NCBI RefSeq assembly: GCF_902167145.1
Contig: NC_050105.1
Span: 121,971,898 to 122,035,897, forward strand
DNA from: Zea mays
Taxonomy: Eukaryota; Streptophyta; Magnoliopsida; Poales; Poaceae
Direction of reading: 5' to 3'
DNA length: 64,000 bases
A program made the position numbers and the translations under genes. Shown piece after piece: positions 23,768 through 36,210 of the stretch; the first letter of the stretch is position 1, and each line of letters starts with the position of its first letter. Below the pieces are notes generated by a model, which was given only the letters and a program-made list of their open reading frames with translations, had not been told where the DNA came from and made no database searches.

Positions 23768-24310
23768 TAGGGCTAGAAAAAAAGCTCGAGGCTCGCGAGC
23801 CGGCTCGGGCTCGATCAGGCTCGGCTCGGCTCGGTGAGGCTTGCGAGCCTAAACGAGCCCGAGCCGAGCCTAATTCCATGGCTCGCTACACTAACGAGCC
23901 GAGCCGAGCTGGCTCGGTGAGGCTCACGAGCCGGCTCGAGGCTCGGTCCAAACTATTGCAGCTATCATCTGTCAGTTGTCAGTTTGTTTATTAGTGTCCA
24001 GTCATCTAGGTCCAGTGACCAGTGTGTTGTTTTGGTCACAACTCATAAGAAACTAGAGTGCAGGGACATAATTTTTATTATATGGAACATATTGTGCTTT
24101 AAATTTGAGCTAATGATCGTAATTACTGTTGTTGAGTACTTGAGTGTACAGGCTCGCGAGCCGAGCCGAGTCGGCTCGCGAGCCGAGCCGAGCCTCATCA
24201 TCGAGCTCGCGAAGTGACCGAGCCGAGCCTGGCTCGGCTCGCTATTCCATCAAGCCTCACCGAGCCGAGCCGAGCCTGGCTCGGCTCAGCTCGGCTCGTT
24301 TCCAGCCCTA
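23768..24310 (+). mobile_element. Non-autonomous hAT MITE (543 bp) in gag of copy C
   Basis: Terminal inverted repeats are TAGGGCTAGAAA on the left and, reading inward from the right, TAGGGCTGGAAA. An exact 8-bp target duplication ACCCTGGG lies at 23760-23767 and 24311-24318, as expected for hAT. Removing the element and one duplication restores alignment with copies A and D. Both subterminal zones are packed with GAGCC/GGCTC motifs, the usual transposase-binding style of hAT elements; the middle is AT-rich. No transposase is encoded. Confidence 0.93.
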
Positions 24311-26939
24311 ACCCTGGGACCGGCTGACGACCGTCTCGACCTACGGGCCCTCGGGTTCCGAGGAAGATGACGAGCCTGACTTCTGTTGGGATTTCTCCGG
24401 ACTTGGTAACCCCAGTGCCATGCGGGACTTCATGACCGCATGCGACTACTGCCTTTCCGACTGTTCCGACGGTAGCCGCAGCCTCGGCGACGAGGACTGC
24501 GGCCCAAGTCGTGAATGTTTCCACGTCGATCTAGGGGGTCCCGACGAAGGCAACCATCTTGGTATACCGGAAAATGGTGATCCCCCTAGGCCTGCGCCTC
24601 GCGTTGACATCCTTCGGGAGCTAGTTGTGGTCCCCGTCCCGACGGGGGGTCATGACCCACAGCTCGAGCAAATCCGCGAGATGCAGGCCAGGCTTGACGA
24701 GGGAGCAGGAACGCTTGAGCCGTTCCGTCGGGACATCGGGCAGGAATGGGCAAGCCAACCTCCGGCCGGAGAAGCGCGTCATCTACCCTAGGGCATCCAG
24801 CACCGCATCGCCGACAATGCCAGGGCAAGGCCGCCACCGGCCTCCAGTGGGGTCGGCCAGAACCTGGCTACAGCCGCAATACTTCTCCGCGCGATGCCGG
24901 AGCCATCTACCACCGAGGGGCGGCGTATCCAGGGAGAGCTCAAGAATCTCCTAGAGGATGCCGCGGTCCGATGGGCCGAAAGCTCTGCCTCCCGAAGGCA
25001 GGGGTACCCCTCAGAACATCGCGTCGCGACTTCCCGATTCATGCGGGAAGCCTCGGTCCACACCGGGCGCACGCACAATACAGCGCCTGCGGCCCCAGGT
25101 CACCTCGGCAATGAACACCCTCACCGCAACCATCGAACCCACCTCGACGAGAGGGTGCACCGAGGCTACCACCCTAGGCGTGGGGGACGCTACGACAGCG
25201 GGGAGGATCGGAGTCCCTCGCTCGAACCACCCGGACCGCAGGCTTTCAGCCGGGCCATACGACGGGCGCAGTTCCCGACCCGGTTCCGAACCTCGACTAC
25301 TATCACAAAGTACTCGGAGGAGACGAGACCGGAACTGTGGCTCACGGACTACCGGCTGGCCTGCCACCTGGGTGGAATGGACGATGACAACCTCATCATC
25401 CGCAACCTCCCCCTGTTCCTCTCTGACACCGCTCGAGCTTGGCTGGAGCACCTGCCTCCGGGGCAGATCTCCAACTGGGACGACCTGGTCCAAGCCTTCG
25501 CCGGCAATTTCCAGGGCACGTACGTGCGCCCTAGAAACTCTTGGGATCTCCGAAGCTGCGGCCAGCAGTCGGGAGAGTCTCTCTGGGACTACATCCGACG
25601 ATTCTCGAAGCAGCGCACCGAGCTGCCCAACGTCACCGACTCGGATGTCATCGGCGCGTTCCTCGCCGGCACCACCTGCCACGACCTGGTGAGCAAGTTG
25701 GGTCGCAAGACCCCTACCAGGGCGAGCGAGCTGATGGACATCGCCACCAAGTTCGCCTCTGGCCAAGAGGCGGTTGAGGCCATCTTCTGGAAAGACAAGC
25801 AGCCCCAGGGCCACCCACCGGAAGATGTCCCCGAGGCGTCAACTCAGCGCGGCACCAAGAAGAAAGGTAAGAAGAAGTCGCAAGCGAAATGCAATGCCGC
25901 CGACGTGGACCTTGTCGCCGCTGCTGAGTACAAGAACCCTCGGAAACCTCTCGGAGGCGCCAATCTCTTCAACAAGATGCTCAAGGAGTCGTGCCCCTAT
26001 CATCAGGGGCCCATCAAGCACACCCTTGAGGAGTGCGCCATGCTTCGGCGCCACTTCCACAAGGCCGGGCCACCTGTGGAGGGTGGCAAGGCCCGCGACG
26101 ACGATAAGAAGGAGGATCACAAGGCAGGAGAGTTCCCCGAGGTCCACGACTGCTTCATGATCTACGGTGGGCAAGTGGCGAACGCCTCGGCTCGGCACCG
26201 CAAGCAAGAGCGTCGGGAGGTCTGCTCGGTAAAGGTGGCGGCGTCAGTCTACCTAGACTGGTCCGACAAGCCCATCACCTTCGACCAGGGCGACCATCCC
26301 GACCATGTGCCGAGCCCGGGGAAATACCCGCTCGTTGTCGATCCCATCATCGGCAACGTCAGGCTCACCAAGGTCCTCATGGACGGAGGCAGCAGCCTCA
26401 ACATCATCTACGCCGAGACCCTCGGGCTCCTGCGGATTGATCTGTCCTCGGTCCGGGCAGGCGCTGCGCCTTTTCACGGGATCATCCCCGGGAAACGTGT
26501 CTAGCCCCTCGGACACCTCGATCTACTCGTCTACTTTGGGACACCCTCCAACTTCCGAAGGGAGACCCTCACGTTCGAAGTGGTCGGGTTTCGAGGAACC
26601 TACCACGCAGTGCTGGGGAGGCCATGCTACGCCAAGTTCATGGCCGTCCCCAACTACACCTACCTCAAGCTCAAGATGTCGGGCCCCAATGGGGTCATCA
26701 CCGTCGGCCCCACATACCGACACGCGTACGAATGCGACGTGGAGTGCGTGGAGTACACCGAGGCCCTCACCGAATCTGAGGCCCTCATCGCCGACCTGGA
26801 GAGCCTCTCCAAGGAGGCGCCAGACGTGAAGCGCCATGCCGGCAACTTCGAGCCAGCGGAGACGGTTAAGTCCGTCCCTCTCGACCCCAGCAACGACGCC
26901 TCCAAGCAGATCCGGATCGGCTCCGAGCTCGATCCCAAA

Positions 26940-26942
26940 TAG
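26940..26942 (+). promoter_or_regulatory. Conserved in-frame UAG between protease and reverse transcriptase, copy C (candidate readthrough site)
   Basis: Same codon and same context (AAA UAG GAA GCA) as at 3303 and 56484. The downstream frame is open for about 1 kb. Confidence 0.5.
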
Positions 26943-29900
26943 GAAGCAGTGCTCATCGAGTTTCTCCGCGCAAACGCTGACGTTTTCGCGTGGAGTCCCT
27001 CGGACATGCCCGGCATACCGAGGGATGTCGCCGAGCACTCACTGGATATCCGAGCTGGAGCCCGACCCGTGAAGCAGCCTCTGCGCCGATTCGACGAAGA
27101 AAAGCGTAGAGCCATAGGCGAGGAGATCCACAAGCTAATGGCGGCAGGGTTCATCAAAGAGGTATTCCATCCCGAATGGCTTGCCAACCCTGTGCTTGTG
27201 AGAAAGAAAGGAGGGAAATGGCGGATGTGTGTAGACTACACTGGTCTAAACAAAGCATGTCCGAAAGTTCCCTACCCTCTGCCTCGCATCGATCAAATCG
27301 TGGATTCCACTGCTGGGTGCAAAACCCTATCTTTCCTCGATGCCTACTCAGGGTATCACCAAATCAGGATGAAAGAGTCCAACCAGCTCGCGACTTCTTT
27401 CATCACACCTTTCGGCATGTACTGCTATGTTACCATGTCGTTCGGTTTGAGGAATGCGGGTGCGACATACCAAAGGTGCATGAACCACGTGTTGGGCGAA
27501 CGCATTGGCCGAACGATGGAGGCCTACGTCGATGACATCATAGTCAAGACGAGGAAAGCCTCCGACCTCCTTTCCGACCATGAAGCGACATTCCAATGTC
27601 TCAAGGCGAAAGGCGTAAAACTCAATCCTAAGAAGTGTGTCTTCGGGGTCCCCCGAGGCATGCTCTTGGGGTTCATCGTCTCCGAGCGGGGCATCGAGGC
27701 CAACCCGGAGAAGATCGCGGCCATCACCAGCATGGGGCCCATCAAGGACTTGAAAGGCGTACAGAGGGTCACGGGATGCCTTGCGGCTCTGAGCCGTTTC
27801 ATCTCGCGCCTCGGCGAAAGAGGCCTGCCTCTGTACCGCCTCTTAAGAAAGGCCGAGTGCTTCACTTGGACCCCTAAGGCCGAGGAAGCCCACGGGAACC
27901 GGAAAGCGCTCCTCACGAACGCGCCCATCTTGGTGCCCCCGCTGCCGGAGAAGCCCTCTTGATTTACGTCGCCGCTACCACTCAGGTGGTTAGCGCCGCG
28001 ATCGTGGTTGAGAGACGAGAAGAGGGGCATGTGTTGCCCGTCCAACGGCCAGTCTACTTCATCATTGAGGTACTGTCCGAGACCAAGATCCGCTACCCAC
28101 AAATTCAGAAGTTGTTGTACACGGTGATCCTGACGCGGCGGAAGTTGCGACACTACTTCGAGTCTCATCCGGTAACTGTGGTGTCATCCTTCCCCCTGGG
28201 GGAGATCATCCAGTGCCGATAGGCCTCGGATAGGATTGCAAAGTGGGCGGTGGAAATCATGGGTGAGACAATCTCGTTCGCCCCTCGGAAGGCCATCAAG
28301 TCCCAAGTCTTAGCGGACTTTCTGGCTGAATGGGTCGATACCCAACTCCCAACAGTTCCGATCCAACCGGAACTCTGGACCATGTTTTTCGACGGGTCGT
28401 TGATGAAGACAGGAGCAGGCGCGGGCCTGCTCTTCATCTCGCCCCTCGGGAAGCACCTACGCTACGTGCTACGCCTCCACTTCCCGGTGTACAACAATGT
28501 GGCCGAGTACGAGGCTCTGGTCAACGGGTTGCGCATTGCCATCGAGCTGGGAGTTCGACGCCTCGACGCTCGCGGTGACTCGCAGCTCGTCATCGACCAA
28601 GTCATGGAGAACTCCCACTGCCACGACCCAAAGATGGAAGCCTACTGCGATGAGGTTCGGCGCCTGGAAGACAAGTTCTACGGGCTCGAGCTCAACCACA
28701 TCGCCCGACGCTACAACGAGACTGCGGACGAGCTAGCTAAGATAGCTTCGGGGCGAACAACGGTTCCCCCGGACGTCTTCTCCCGAGACCTGCATCAACC
28801 CTCTGTCAAGACCGACGACGCGCCCGAGCCTGAGGCACCCTCGGCCCAGCCCGAGGCACCCTCGGCTCGGCCCGAGGCACCCTCGGCTTGGCCCAAGGCA
28901 TCCTCGGCCCAGCCCGAGGCACCCTCGGCTCGGCCCGAGGTACCCTCGGATTGGCCCGAGGCATCCTCGGCTCAGCCCGAGGTACCCTCGGCCCCCGAGG
29001 GTGAGGCACTGCGCGTCGAGGAGGAGCGGAGCGGGGTCACGCTCAATCGAAACTGGCAGACCCCGTACCTGCAATATCTCCACCGAGGAGAGCTACCCCT
29101 CGACCGAGCCGAAGCTCAGCGGTTGGCGCGGCGCGCCAAGACGTTCGTCTTGCTGGGGGACAGGAAGGAGCTCTACCACCGCAGCCCCTCAGGCATCCTC
29201 CAGCGGTGCATATCCATCGTCGAAGGCCAGGAGCTCTTGCAAGAAATACACTCGGGGGCTTGCGGTCATCACGCAGCGCCTCGAGCCCTTGTTGGAAATG
29301 CTTTCCGACAAGGTTTCTACTGGCCGACAGCGGTGGCCGACGCCACTAGAATTGTCCGCACCTGCGAAGGGTGTCAGTTCTATGCGAGGCAGACACACCT
29401 GCCCGCTCAGGCTCTGCAGACCATACCCATCACCTGGTTGTTTGCTGTGTGGGGTCTGGACCTCGTCGGCCCCTTGCAGAAGGCACCCGGGGGCTACACG
29501 CACCTGCTGGTCGCCATCGACAAATTCTCCAAGTGGATCGAGGTCCGACCCCTAAACACATCAGGTCCGAACAGGCGGTGGCGTTCTTCACCAACATCAT
29601 CCATCGCTTTTGGGTCCCGAACTCCATCATCACCGACAGCGGCACCCAGTTCACTGGCAGAAAGTTCCTGGACTTCTGCGAGGATCATCACATCCGGGTG
29701 GACTGGGCCGCCGTGGCTCACCCCATGACGAATGGGCAAGTAGAGCGTGCCAACGGCATGATCCTGCAAGGACTCAAGCCGCGGATCTACAACGACCTCA
29801 ACAAGTTCGGCAAGCGATGGATGAAGGAGCTCCCCTCTGTGGTCTGGAGTCTGAGGACAACGCCGAGCCGAGCCACGGGCTTCACACCGTTCTTTCTAGT

Positions 29901-30294
29901 CTATGGGGCCGAGGCCATCTTGCCCACAGACTTAGAATACGGTTCCCCGAGGACGAGGGCCTACGCCGACCAAAGCAATCAAGCTAATCGAGAAGACTCA
30001 CTGGACCAGCTGGAAGAGGCTCGGGACATGGCCTTACTACACTCGGCGCGGTACCAGCAGTCCCTGCGACGCTACCACGCCCGAGGGGTTCGGTCCCGAG
30101 ACCTCCAGGTGGGCGACCTGGTGCTTCGGCTGCGACAAGACGCCCGAGGGCGGCACAAGCTCACGCCTCCCTGGGAAGGGCCTTTCGTCGTTGCCAAGGT
30201 TCTGAAGCCCGGAACGTACAAGCTGGCCAACAGTCAAGGCGAGGTCTACATCAACGCTTGGAACATCCGACAGCTACGTCGCTTCTATCCTTAA
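26943..30294 (+). pseudogene. pol of copy C: RT, two RNase H domains, integrase (decayed)
   Basis: Reverse transcriptase has YVDD at 27525-27536. One base is missing near 27942 relative to A, shifting frame within the first RNase H. TAG at 28220 replaces the GAG codon of A. The second RNase H and an expanded linker follow, then integrase. A second single-base deletion near 29558 shifts frame again inside the integrase core, and the rest is open to 30294. The integrase motif TDNG reads TDSG here (near 29635), a further sign of decay next to the second catalytic Asp. All domains are recognisable; the gene is not functional. Confidence 0.93.
28828..29003 (+). repeat. 21-bp linker minisatellite, copy C (about 8 units)
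   Basis: In-frame units such as APSAQPE, APSARPE and ASSAQPE; the longest array of the four copies. Confidence 0.8.
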
Positions 30295-31943
30295 GATGCT
30301 TTCAAGTTGTTCGTACACCTCGTTCACACACGAAGTCTAGTCATCAAGGAAGGGTCAGCCTTGCCTCGGCAAAGCCCGACCCTCCCTCGGGGGCTAAAAG
30401 GGGGGAACCCCCTCTGCGTCGAAATTTTCCTCGGAAAAAGATCTTTTCTGCCAGAACGTCTTTCGTGCTTTTCGACTACTTCGAAAGTGGATCCTGAAAA
30501 CGACGGAGTACACGTAAGCAGCCAAGGCTGACCGAGCCGAGGGACTCCTACGCCTCCGGGATACGGATACCTCACTCATCGCCTTCTGCGATAAGTAACT
30601 CACGCTCGGATAGGTGATTCCGCGGACCGAACAAGTCTTCACGCTCAAAAACTCTTCTGTCGAAACGATTTTTCGGGCCTTCTCGACTATATCGATGGCA
30701 GTACCCTACGGACGAATAAGAGTACACGTAAGCGGCAAGGCCGACCGAGCCGAGAGACTCCTACGCCTCCGGGATACGGATACCTCACTCATCACCTTCC
30801 GTGAAAAGTAACTCTCGCTCGGACAAACAATTCTGTTACCGACAAATAAGTCCAGATACTCGAAACAAGAGGAAAAGAAATGCAACTTTACAACATGACG
30901 ACAGTATGTTTGGGCCTCGGCGGCCGCAGAAAACATACGCACACTACAAGATAACCCGATCCTGCAGGCTCGGACCTTGACAGTTGAAGGGAGCAGCAGC
31001 ACCCTCGACGTCAACTACACCTTCGGCAAGGTCCGACCTAGCCTCGGACGGCGACGCGGTCGGAGGATCCCCACTCCGAAGGACGACATCAGCACCACGC
31101 CCGGGCCATCGCCACCAGGGTCTTCTCCAGGAATCCGGCTCGAGCAGACGGCTCGGCCGGCCACCCCGAAGCCTTAGCCAGCTGTCCCCCGAGGACATCA
31201 GCCCGGCTCATGGCATCGGCGACTCAACTCCGGCGTCGGTCCCGCCAGTGGACGACCCGGCCAGGCTCCGGCCGACCAAATCTTCTTTTCGAGCCAACTC
31301 TGCCTCTGTCCATGCTGACACCGCTGCCTCCGACTTTGGCTCATCGAAGAGCGGACGAGGGTTTCCTTTAACTAAGCAAGAGAAGCCTCGGACAGCAAGG
31401 CCGACCGAGCCGAGGGACTCCTACGCCTCCGGGATATGGATACCTCACTCGTCACCTTTGCACGAGGCAACTCACGCTTAGTGAGGCGGTTCAGATAGCT
31501 GATAGACGAGTCTTAGTGCTCGAAATGAGGAAAAAACACGGCTCCACGCCGAAGATACATACATGTTCAGGCCTCGACAGCCACAATGAACAAAACACCG
31601 GCACTCAAGGTGCCATTACAAACAGAACTCCGGTTCCGCCTCCGCGGGTACGAACAACCCCCCACATCGGAGGGTCAGCGGGGCGACAAGCTCCGGGCGA
31701 CTCGCCAACGACCTCTGCGGCAGCAGCCATGGACCCAGGACAGACGCGGCCACCAGAAGGCTCTCGTTCGCGTCCGCACTCAAGGGACGCGAACCAGATA
31801 TTAAAGCCAAAGAGCCGGGGGTCGGTCCGTAGGCAGCGCTGACGACCTCGACGGTGGGGAAGCTTTCTCCAGCTGCCACCACGTCAGCACCGACGGCGGC
31901 GTCCGCCTCTCCACCAACGCCGCACCGGCGAGCGCGGGCCGCT

Positions 31944-32453
31944 CTAAAGCACGCCTGCAGGTCCTCGCTCCTGTCCTCGCCACGAAAGCGAGGAGGAGGA
32001 CGGAATGTTGCATCCTAGCTGGGCAGCAACAGTTCGCCTTCCCCGGCATGGCTGGAGGACGCCTCCTCCGCAGAGCTGGAGGATGGTCTCCACCACCAGA
32101 AGCTGGAAGAGGAGGTGGCCAGCCGACCCGTGCGGGAGGTAGAGCCCCGGCTCACCTCGCTCTCCGCCCCAACAAGGATGATGAAGATCCTTGAAGCTGA
32201 GGGTGGGACCAAGATCGCAGCCCGGTTCGCTTCTCCCCACCATCGAACTGGAGGTCACCGTCTTGGGTGACCACCGGCGAGGGGATGCAGCCGGGCTGCC
32301 TGATGAAAATCCTTGAAGCCGAACGATGGCTGAAAGGTACCAACTTCCGCGAAGTTGTGTTCCTCCAACGACAAGGCGGAAGAACTGCGAGTGTCCCCCA
32401 TCCGGGGGCTCAGAAGGTGGAAAGACGCGATGCATAAGGGAGCGTGAAGACAT
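31944..32453 (-). CDS. Possible antisense ORF in the 3' tail of copy C (169 codons)
   Basis: Begins MSSRSLMHRVFPPSEPPDGG, the closest match to the frame in copy A (8352-8702), and includes GGTQLRGSWYLSAI. No recognised domain; may be chance openness of GC-rich sequence. Confidence 0.25.
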   Translation of the reverse strand: MSSRSLMHRVFPPSEPPDGGHSQFFRLVVGGTQLRGSWYLSAIVRLQGFSSGSPAASPRRWSPKTVTSSSMVGRSEPGCDLGPTLSFKDLHHPCWGGERGEPGLYLPHGSAGHLLFQLLVVETILQLCGGGVLQPCRGRRTVAAQLGCNIPSSSSLSWRGQERGPAGVL

Positions 32454-34148
32454 GGTTGCCTTTCAAGGGGGTCACCCTCCTTTTAAAGGCAACTCTCCCC
32501 ACTTGCGTCCTCAGCCATCGCGGGCTGAGTCTTCTCCAACACGCTCCAAGGTCCTCCCCCTATGACCAGGGGGCTGGGTCCCATGCGTCATGCAAGCTGG
32601 CCCAGGGCAGAAGAAGCCAAACCGCCGCGCGCGGTGCGCGCGACTGCCCAGCGGTTACAAGCATTCCTCCACTTTCGCCCAGACCAGCGGGTGAAAGGGC
32701 GGACAGCCATGTAGGCGGCATGCAACCGCGCCAAGTGGGCGCACCCCTTCGACTCCAACGCGCCCAGCATGGAGTCCCAGGCCCACGCGTCATGCAACTG
32801 GCGCGCCGATTGCTACGTGCGAGCAACTGCACCGCCACTCGCGCCACTACCGCGCCTCCTCGACTGCGGAACCAGTACCGCGACTCGAGGCAACCCTGCG
32901 TATGACCCAACAGTGCCAGCTAGGCGCATCGGTCACGGGTCAGTCAGCTGCAGGAGAAGGCGCGACGGTCAATACGACCAAAAATGGGCTGGCAGTAATC
33001 GCGGTGGCAGGCGGGCGGAAGCAGCGGTCACGTCGTCAGCCAAGCTCACGTCCCATCCAGGGACAGCAAGGGAACCCTCTCTCACGGCGTGAAGACGGCG
33101 CGCCCGTGTTCCATTCCTCGAACGGCTCGCACGCGCGCAACGGCTGCCCCGTGAACCACTCGTCCCGTCGCATTAACTCTGCGGCAGGACAGGCAGCACC
33201 TTTGGCAGGAGAAGCGGGCGACGCTTCGCCTTCGCCGTAATGATCGCGTCAAAAAAGGTGTGCCACGTCATTCGATTTCGTATCCTTTTCCTCTTTCTCT
33301 CTCTTACAACAGGGACCGGGAAAGGGGGATACCCCGAAAGGGATCCTTCTCCGCGAAGGAAACGGGCCCCGAGCCCCCCTACTGATCAGAGGTTTGAAGG
33401 CTGGCCCCTCGGAGGGGTTCAACAGCCGCCTCAGAGCGCTCGGGCTCTGTGCCCACTACTGGTCAGAGGTTCAAAGGCCGGCCCCTCGGAAGGGTTCAAC
33501 GACCGCCTCAGGCCACTCGGGCTCCGCGCCCACTACTGATCAGGGGTTCGTAGGCTGGCCCTTGAAGGGTTCACAGCCGCCTCAGCCGTAGAGCGAGGGA
33601 TGACCCTGGGTACGTTCGATACATAACCAAGGCTCGGGCTACGCTCCCGAGGTACCCTAGGACATTTCCGAGGCCGGCGGCAACGATCTTGTAACGGAAT
33701 CCCATTAGAGGGAAGGCATCGAGCCCTCGGACCCCGTCAAAAGGGGACCGGGTCCGGCAAATCACTCGCAGGTACTTTTGGAGCGCGCCTCCGGGCCTCT
33801 AGCCGACCCCTAACAAATGGGGCACGGGCGTCCACTCGGATTACCCGTTAGCAGCTCACTGGAGACACCATGTTCGGCACCCTCCAAGGGCAACATGGCG
33901 CTTTCCCCCCTCCTCCTTGCGGAAAGGCGACGCAGGGGCGTATGTAAAAAACTCGAGTCTGTCCTTGACTGTCCTCTCGCCCTGTGCGGAGGCTCGGGGG
34001 CTGCTCTCGCAAACCCAGCCCCGACCAAACCGTTGACAGCGTCAACATACCAGCCCGAGAACTTGGGACCCGACCGTGCACCCAGGCTACGGCCAGCTCG
34101 CATGAGGGAACAACCAGACCAGCCGAAGCATTGCGAAACGCATTAAGA

Positions 34149-34218
34149 CCACGAAGGAGTCAAACCACTCCTCCGAGGCCTCGGGGGCTACACCCGGCGG
34201 GTGCGCTCGCGCGCACCC
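34149..34218 (+). other. Double hairpin upstream of the polypurine tract, copy C
   Basis: The first stem carries one extra mismatch (CCACGAAGGAGT in place of CCTCGAAGGAGT); the second stem, GGGTGCGC/GCGCACCC at 34199-34218, is perfect. Confidence 0.5.
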
Positions 34219-34320
34219 ACCGGAACAAAATGCAACCGAGAAAGGCCGGTTCCCTTGCAAAAAAGTGCGACAAAAGCCTCCAAGCGAGTATTAACACTCC
34301 CTTCGAGGATCGGGGGCTAC

Positions 34321-36210
34321 TGTCGGGGACCATAATTAGGGGTACCCTCAAGACCCCTAATCTCAGCTGGTAACCCCATCAGCACAAAGCTGCAAAGGCC
34401 TGATGGGTGCGATTAAGTCAAGGATCGGTCCATTCAAGGGATACGATCTCGCCTCGCCCGAGCGCAGCCTCGGGCAAGGGCAGCCGACCCTGGAGGATTT
34501 ACGTCTCGCCCGAGGACCCCCTCCAGCAACGGACACACCTTCGGCTCGCCCGAGACCCAGTCTTCGCCAAGAAGCAACCTTGGCCAAGTCGCCACGCCGA
34601 CCGACCGTATCGCAGGAGCATTTAATGCAAAGGTGGCCTGACACCTTATCCTGACGCGCGCCCTCCAGTCGACAGAGCCGAAGCGACCGCAGTCACTTCG
34701 CCGCTCCACTAACCGGCCTGACAAGAGGACAGCGCCGCCTGCGCCGCTCCGACTGCTGTGCCACTCGACAGAGTGAGGCTGACAGCAGCCAAGTCCGGCC
34801 TCAGGCACCATAGGAAACTCCGCACCGCCCGAAGGGCTCGGATTCGGGCTCAGCCCCGGAAGACGACGAACTCCGCATCGCCCGACCCCAGGGCTCGGAC
34901 TCGGGCTCAGCCCCGGAAGACGACAAACTCCGCTTCGCCCGACCCAGGGCTCGGACTCGGGCTCAGCCCCGGAAGACGACGAACTCCGCATCGCCCGACC
35001 CAGGGCTCGGACTCGGGCTCAGCCCCGGAAGACGATGAACTCCGCTTCGCCCGACCCCACGGCTCGGACTCGGGCTCAGGCCCGGAAGACGATGAACTCC
35101 GCTTCGCCCGACCCCAGGGCTCGGACTCGGGCTCAGCCCCAGAAGACGACGAACTCCGCATCGCCCGACCCCAGGGCTCGGACTCGGGCTCAGCCCCGGA
35201 AGACGACGAACTCCGCTTCGCCCAACCCTAGGGCTCGGACTCGGGCTCAGCCCCGAAAGACGATGAACTCCGCATCGCCCGACCCCAGGGCTCGGACTCG
35301 GGCTCAGCCCCGGAAGACGACGAACTCCGCTTCGCCCGACCCCAGGGCTCGGACTCGGGCTCAGCCCCGGAAGACGACGAACTCCGCATCGCCTGACCCA
35401 AGGGCTCGGACTCAGCCCTGGCCTCAGCCGACGGTCTCCGCCTCGCCCGACCCAGGGGCTCGGACTCGACCTCAGCCTCGGAAGACAGACTCGACCTCGA
35501 CCTTGGAGGAGCCTCCACCTCGCCCACCCCAGGGCTCGGACCGACCACGTCACAGAAGGCGCCATCATTACCCTACCCCAAGCTAACTCAGGCTACGGGG
35601 AACAAGATCGGCGTCCCATCTGGCTCGCCTCGGTAAAACAAGTAATGATGGCGCCCCGCATGCTCCATGACGACGGCGGCTCTCAGCCCCCTTACGGAAG
35701 CAAGGAGACGTCAGCAAGGACTCGACAGCCCCGACAGCTGTCCTTCCGCCAGGCTCCAGCGCTCCTCCGACGGCCACGACAACACACGAACCGGGTGCCA
35801 AAACCTCTCTGGCTGCCACGATGGCATGTACTTAGGGCACTAGCTCTTCTCTGCTAGACACGTTAGCACACTGCTACACCTCCCATTGTACACCTGGATC
35901 CTCTCCTTACGCCTATAAAAGGAAGGTCTAGGGCCCTCTTATAGAGGGTTGGCCGCGCGGGGAAGGACGGGACGGCGCTCGCGTAAGCCGCTCGCTCCCT
36001 CCCGCGTGGACGCTTGTAACCCCTACTGCAAGCGCACCCGACCTGGGCGCGGGACAAACACGAAGGCCGCGGGTTTCCCCTTTTACGCCTGTCTCCCTCC
36101 GGCTTCTTCCCCCCTTCGCGCTCCGTCTCGCGCCGACCCATCTGGGCTGGGGCACACGGCGACAATTTACTCGTCGGTCCAGGGACCCCCCCGAGTTCAA
36201 AACGCCGACA
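34321..36210 (+). repeat. 3' LTR of copy C (1890 bp)
   Basis: TGTCGGGGACCATAAT to AACGCCGACA, with about ten 57-bp units (34840-35420) as in its 5' partner and TATA at 35913-35922. It is followed by the CCGGA target duplication and resumption of copy B's LTR. Confidence 0.95.

Larger units (their letters stand above)
23143..26942 (+). pseudogene. gag-protease region of copy C, split by a hAT MITE
   Basis: The MGSLQQPFQPG start lies 58 bases after the PBS start. The frame is open to the hAT insertion at 23768, which lies in the SPWDRLT stretch of the gag N-terminal part, and resumes at 24319. TAG at 24789 follows the residues LP, exactly where copy A has TAG and D has CAA. The gag domain (about 25240-25775), lysine-rich stretch, zinc-knuckle pattern (from about 25990) and protease (DGGSS near 26384) follow. 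A second private TAG lies at 26502 (CAG in D). The shared UAG is at 26940. Ancestral product: capsid/nucleocapsid plus aspartic protease. Confidence 0.9.
30295..34320 (+). other. Long 3' non-coding tail of copy C
   Basis: About 4.03 kb. The 60-bp motif occurs at about 30524, 30737 and 31397. TTTTAAAGG hairpin arms lie at 32455 and 32488. Three tandem TTCGAAGG-type units lie at 33381-33590. The double hairpin is at 34149-34218 and the polypurine tract GAGGATCGGGGGCTAC at 34305-34320. No conserved sense ORF. Confidence 0.8.
21190..36210 (+). mobile_element. Complete Ty3/Gypsy copy C (15,021 bp)
   Basis: Two LTRs (21190-23082 and 34321-36210) flank PBS, gag-protease, pol, the 3' tail and the polypurine tract. 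The target duplication is CCGGA at 21185-21189 and 36211-36215, exactly within the LTR of copy B. By eye the LTRs differ at roughly 3 percent of about 540 aligned bases, mostly transitions; at the commonly used grass rate of 1.3e-8 this would be about one million years. A hAT MITE lies in gag. Coding is broken by two stops besides the shared UAG and LP-stop sites, and by two single-base deletions. Confidence 0.96.
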
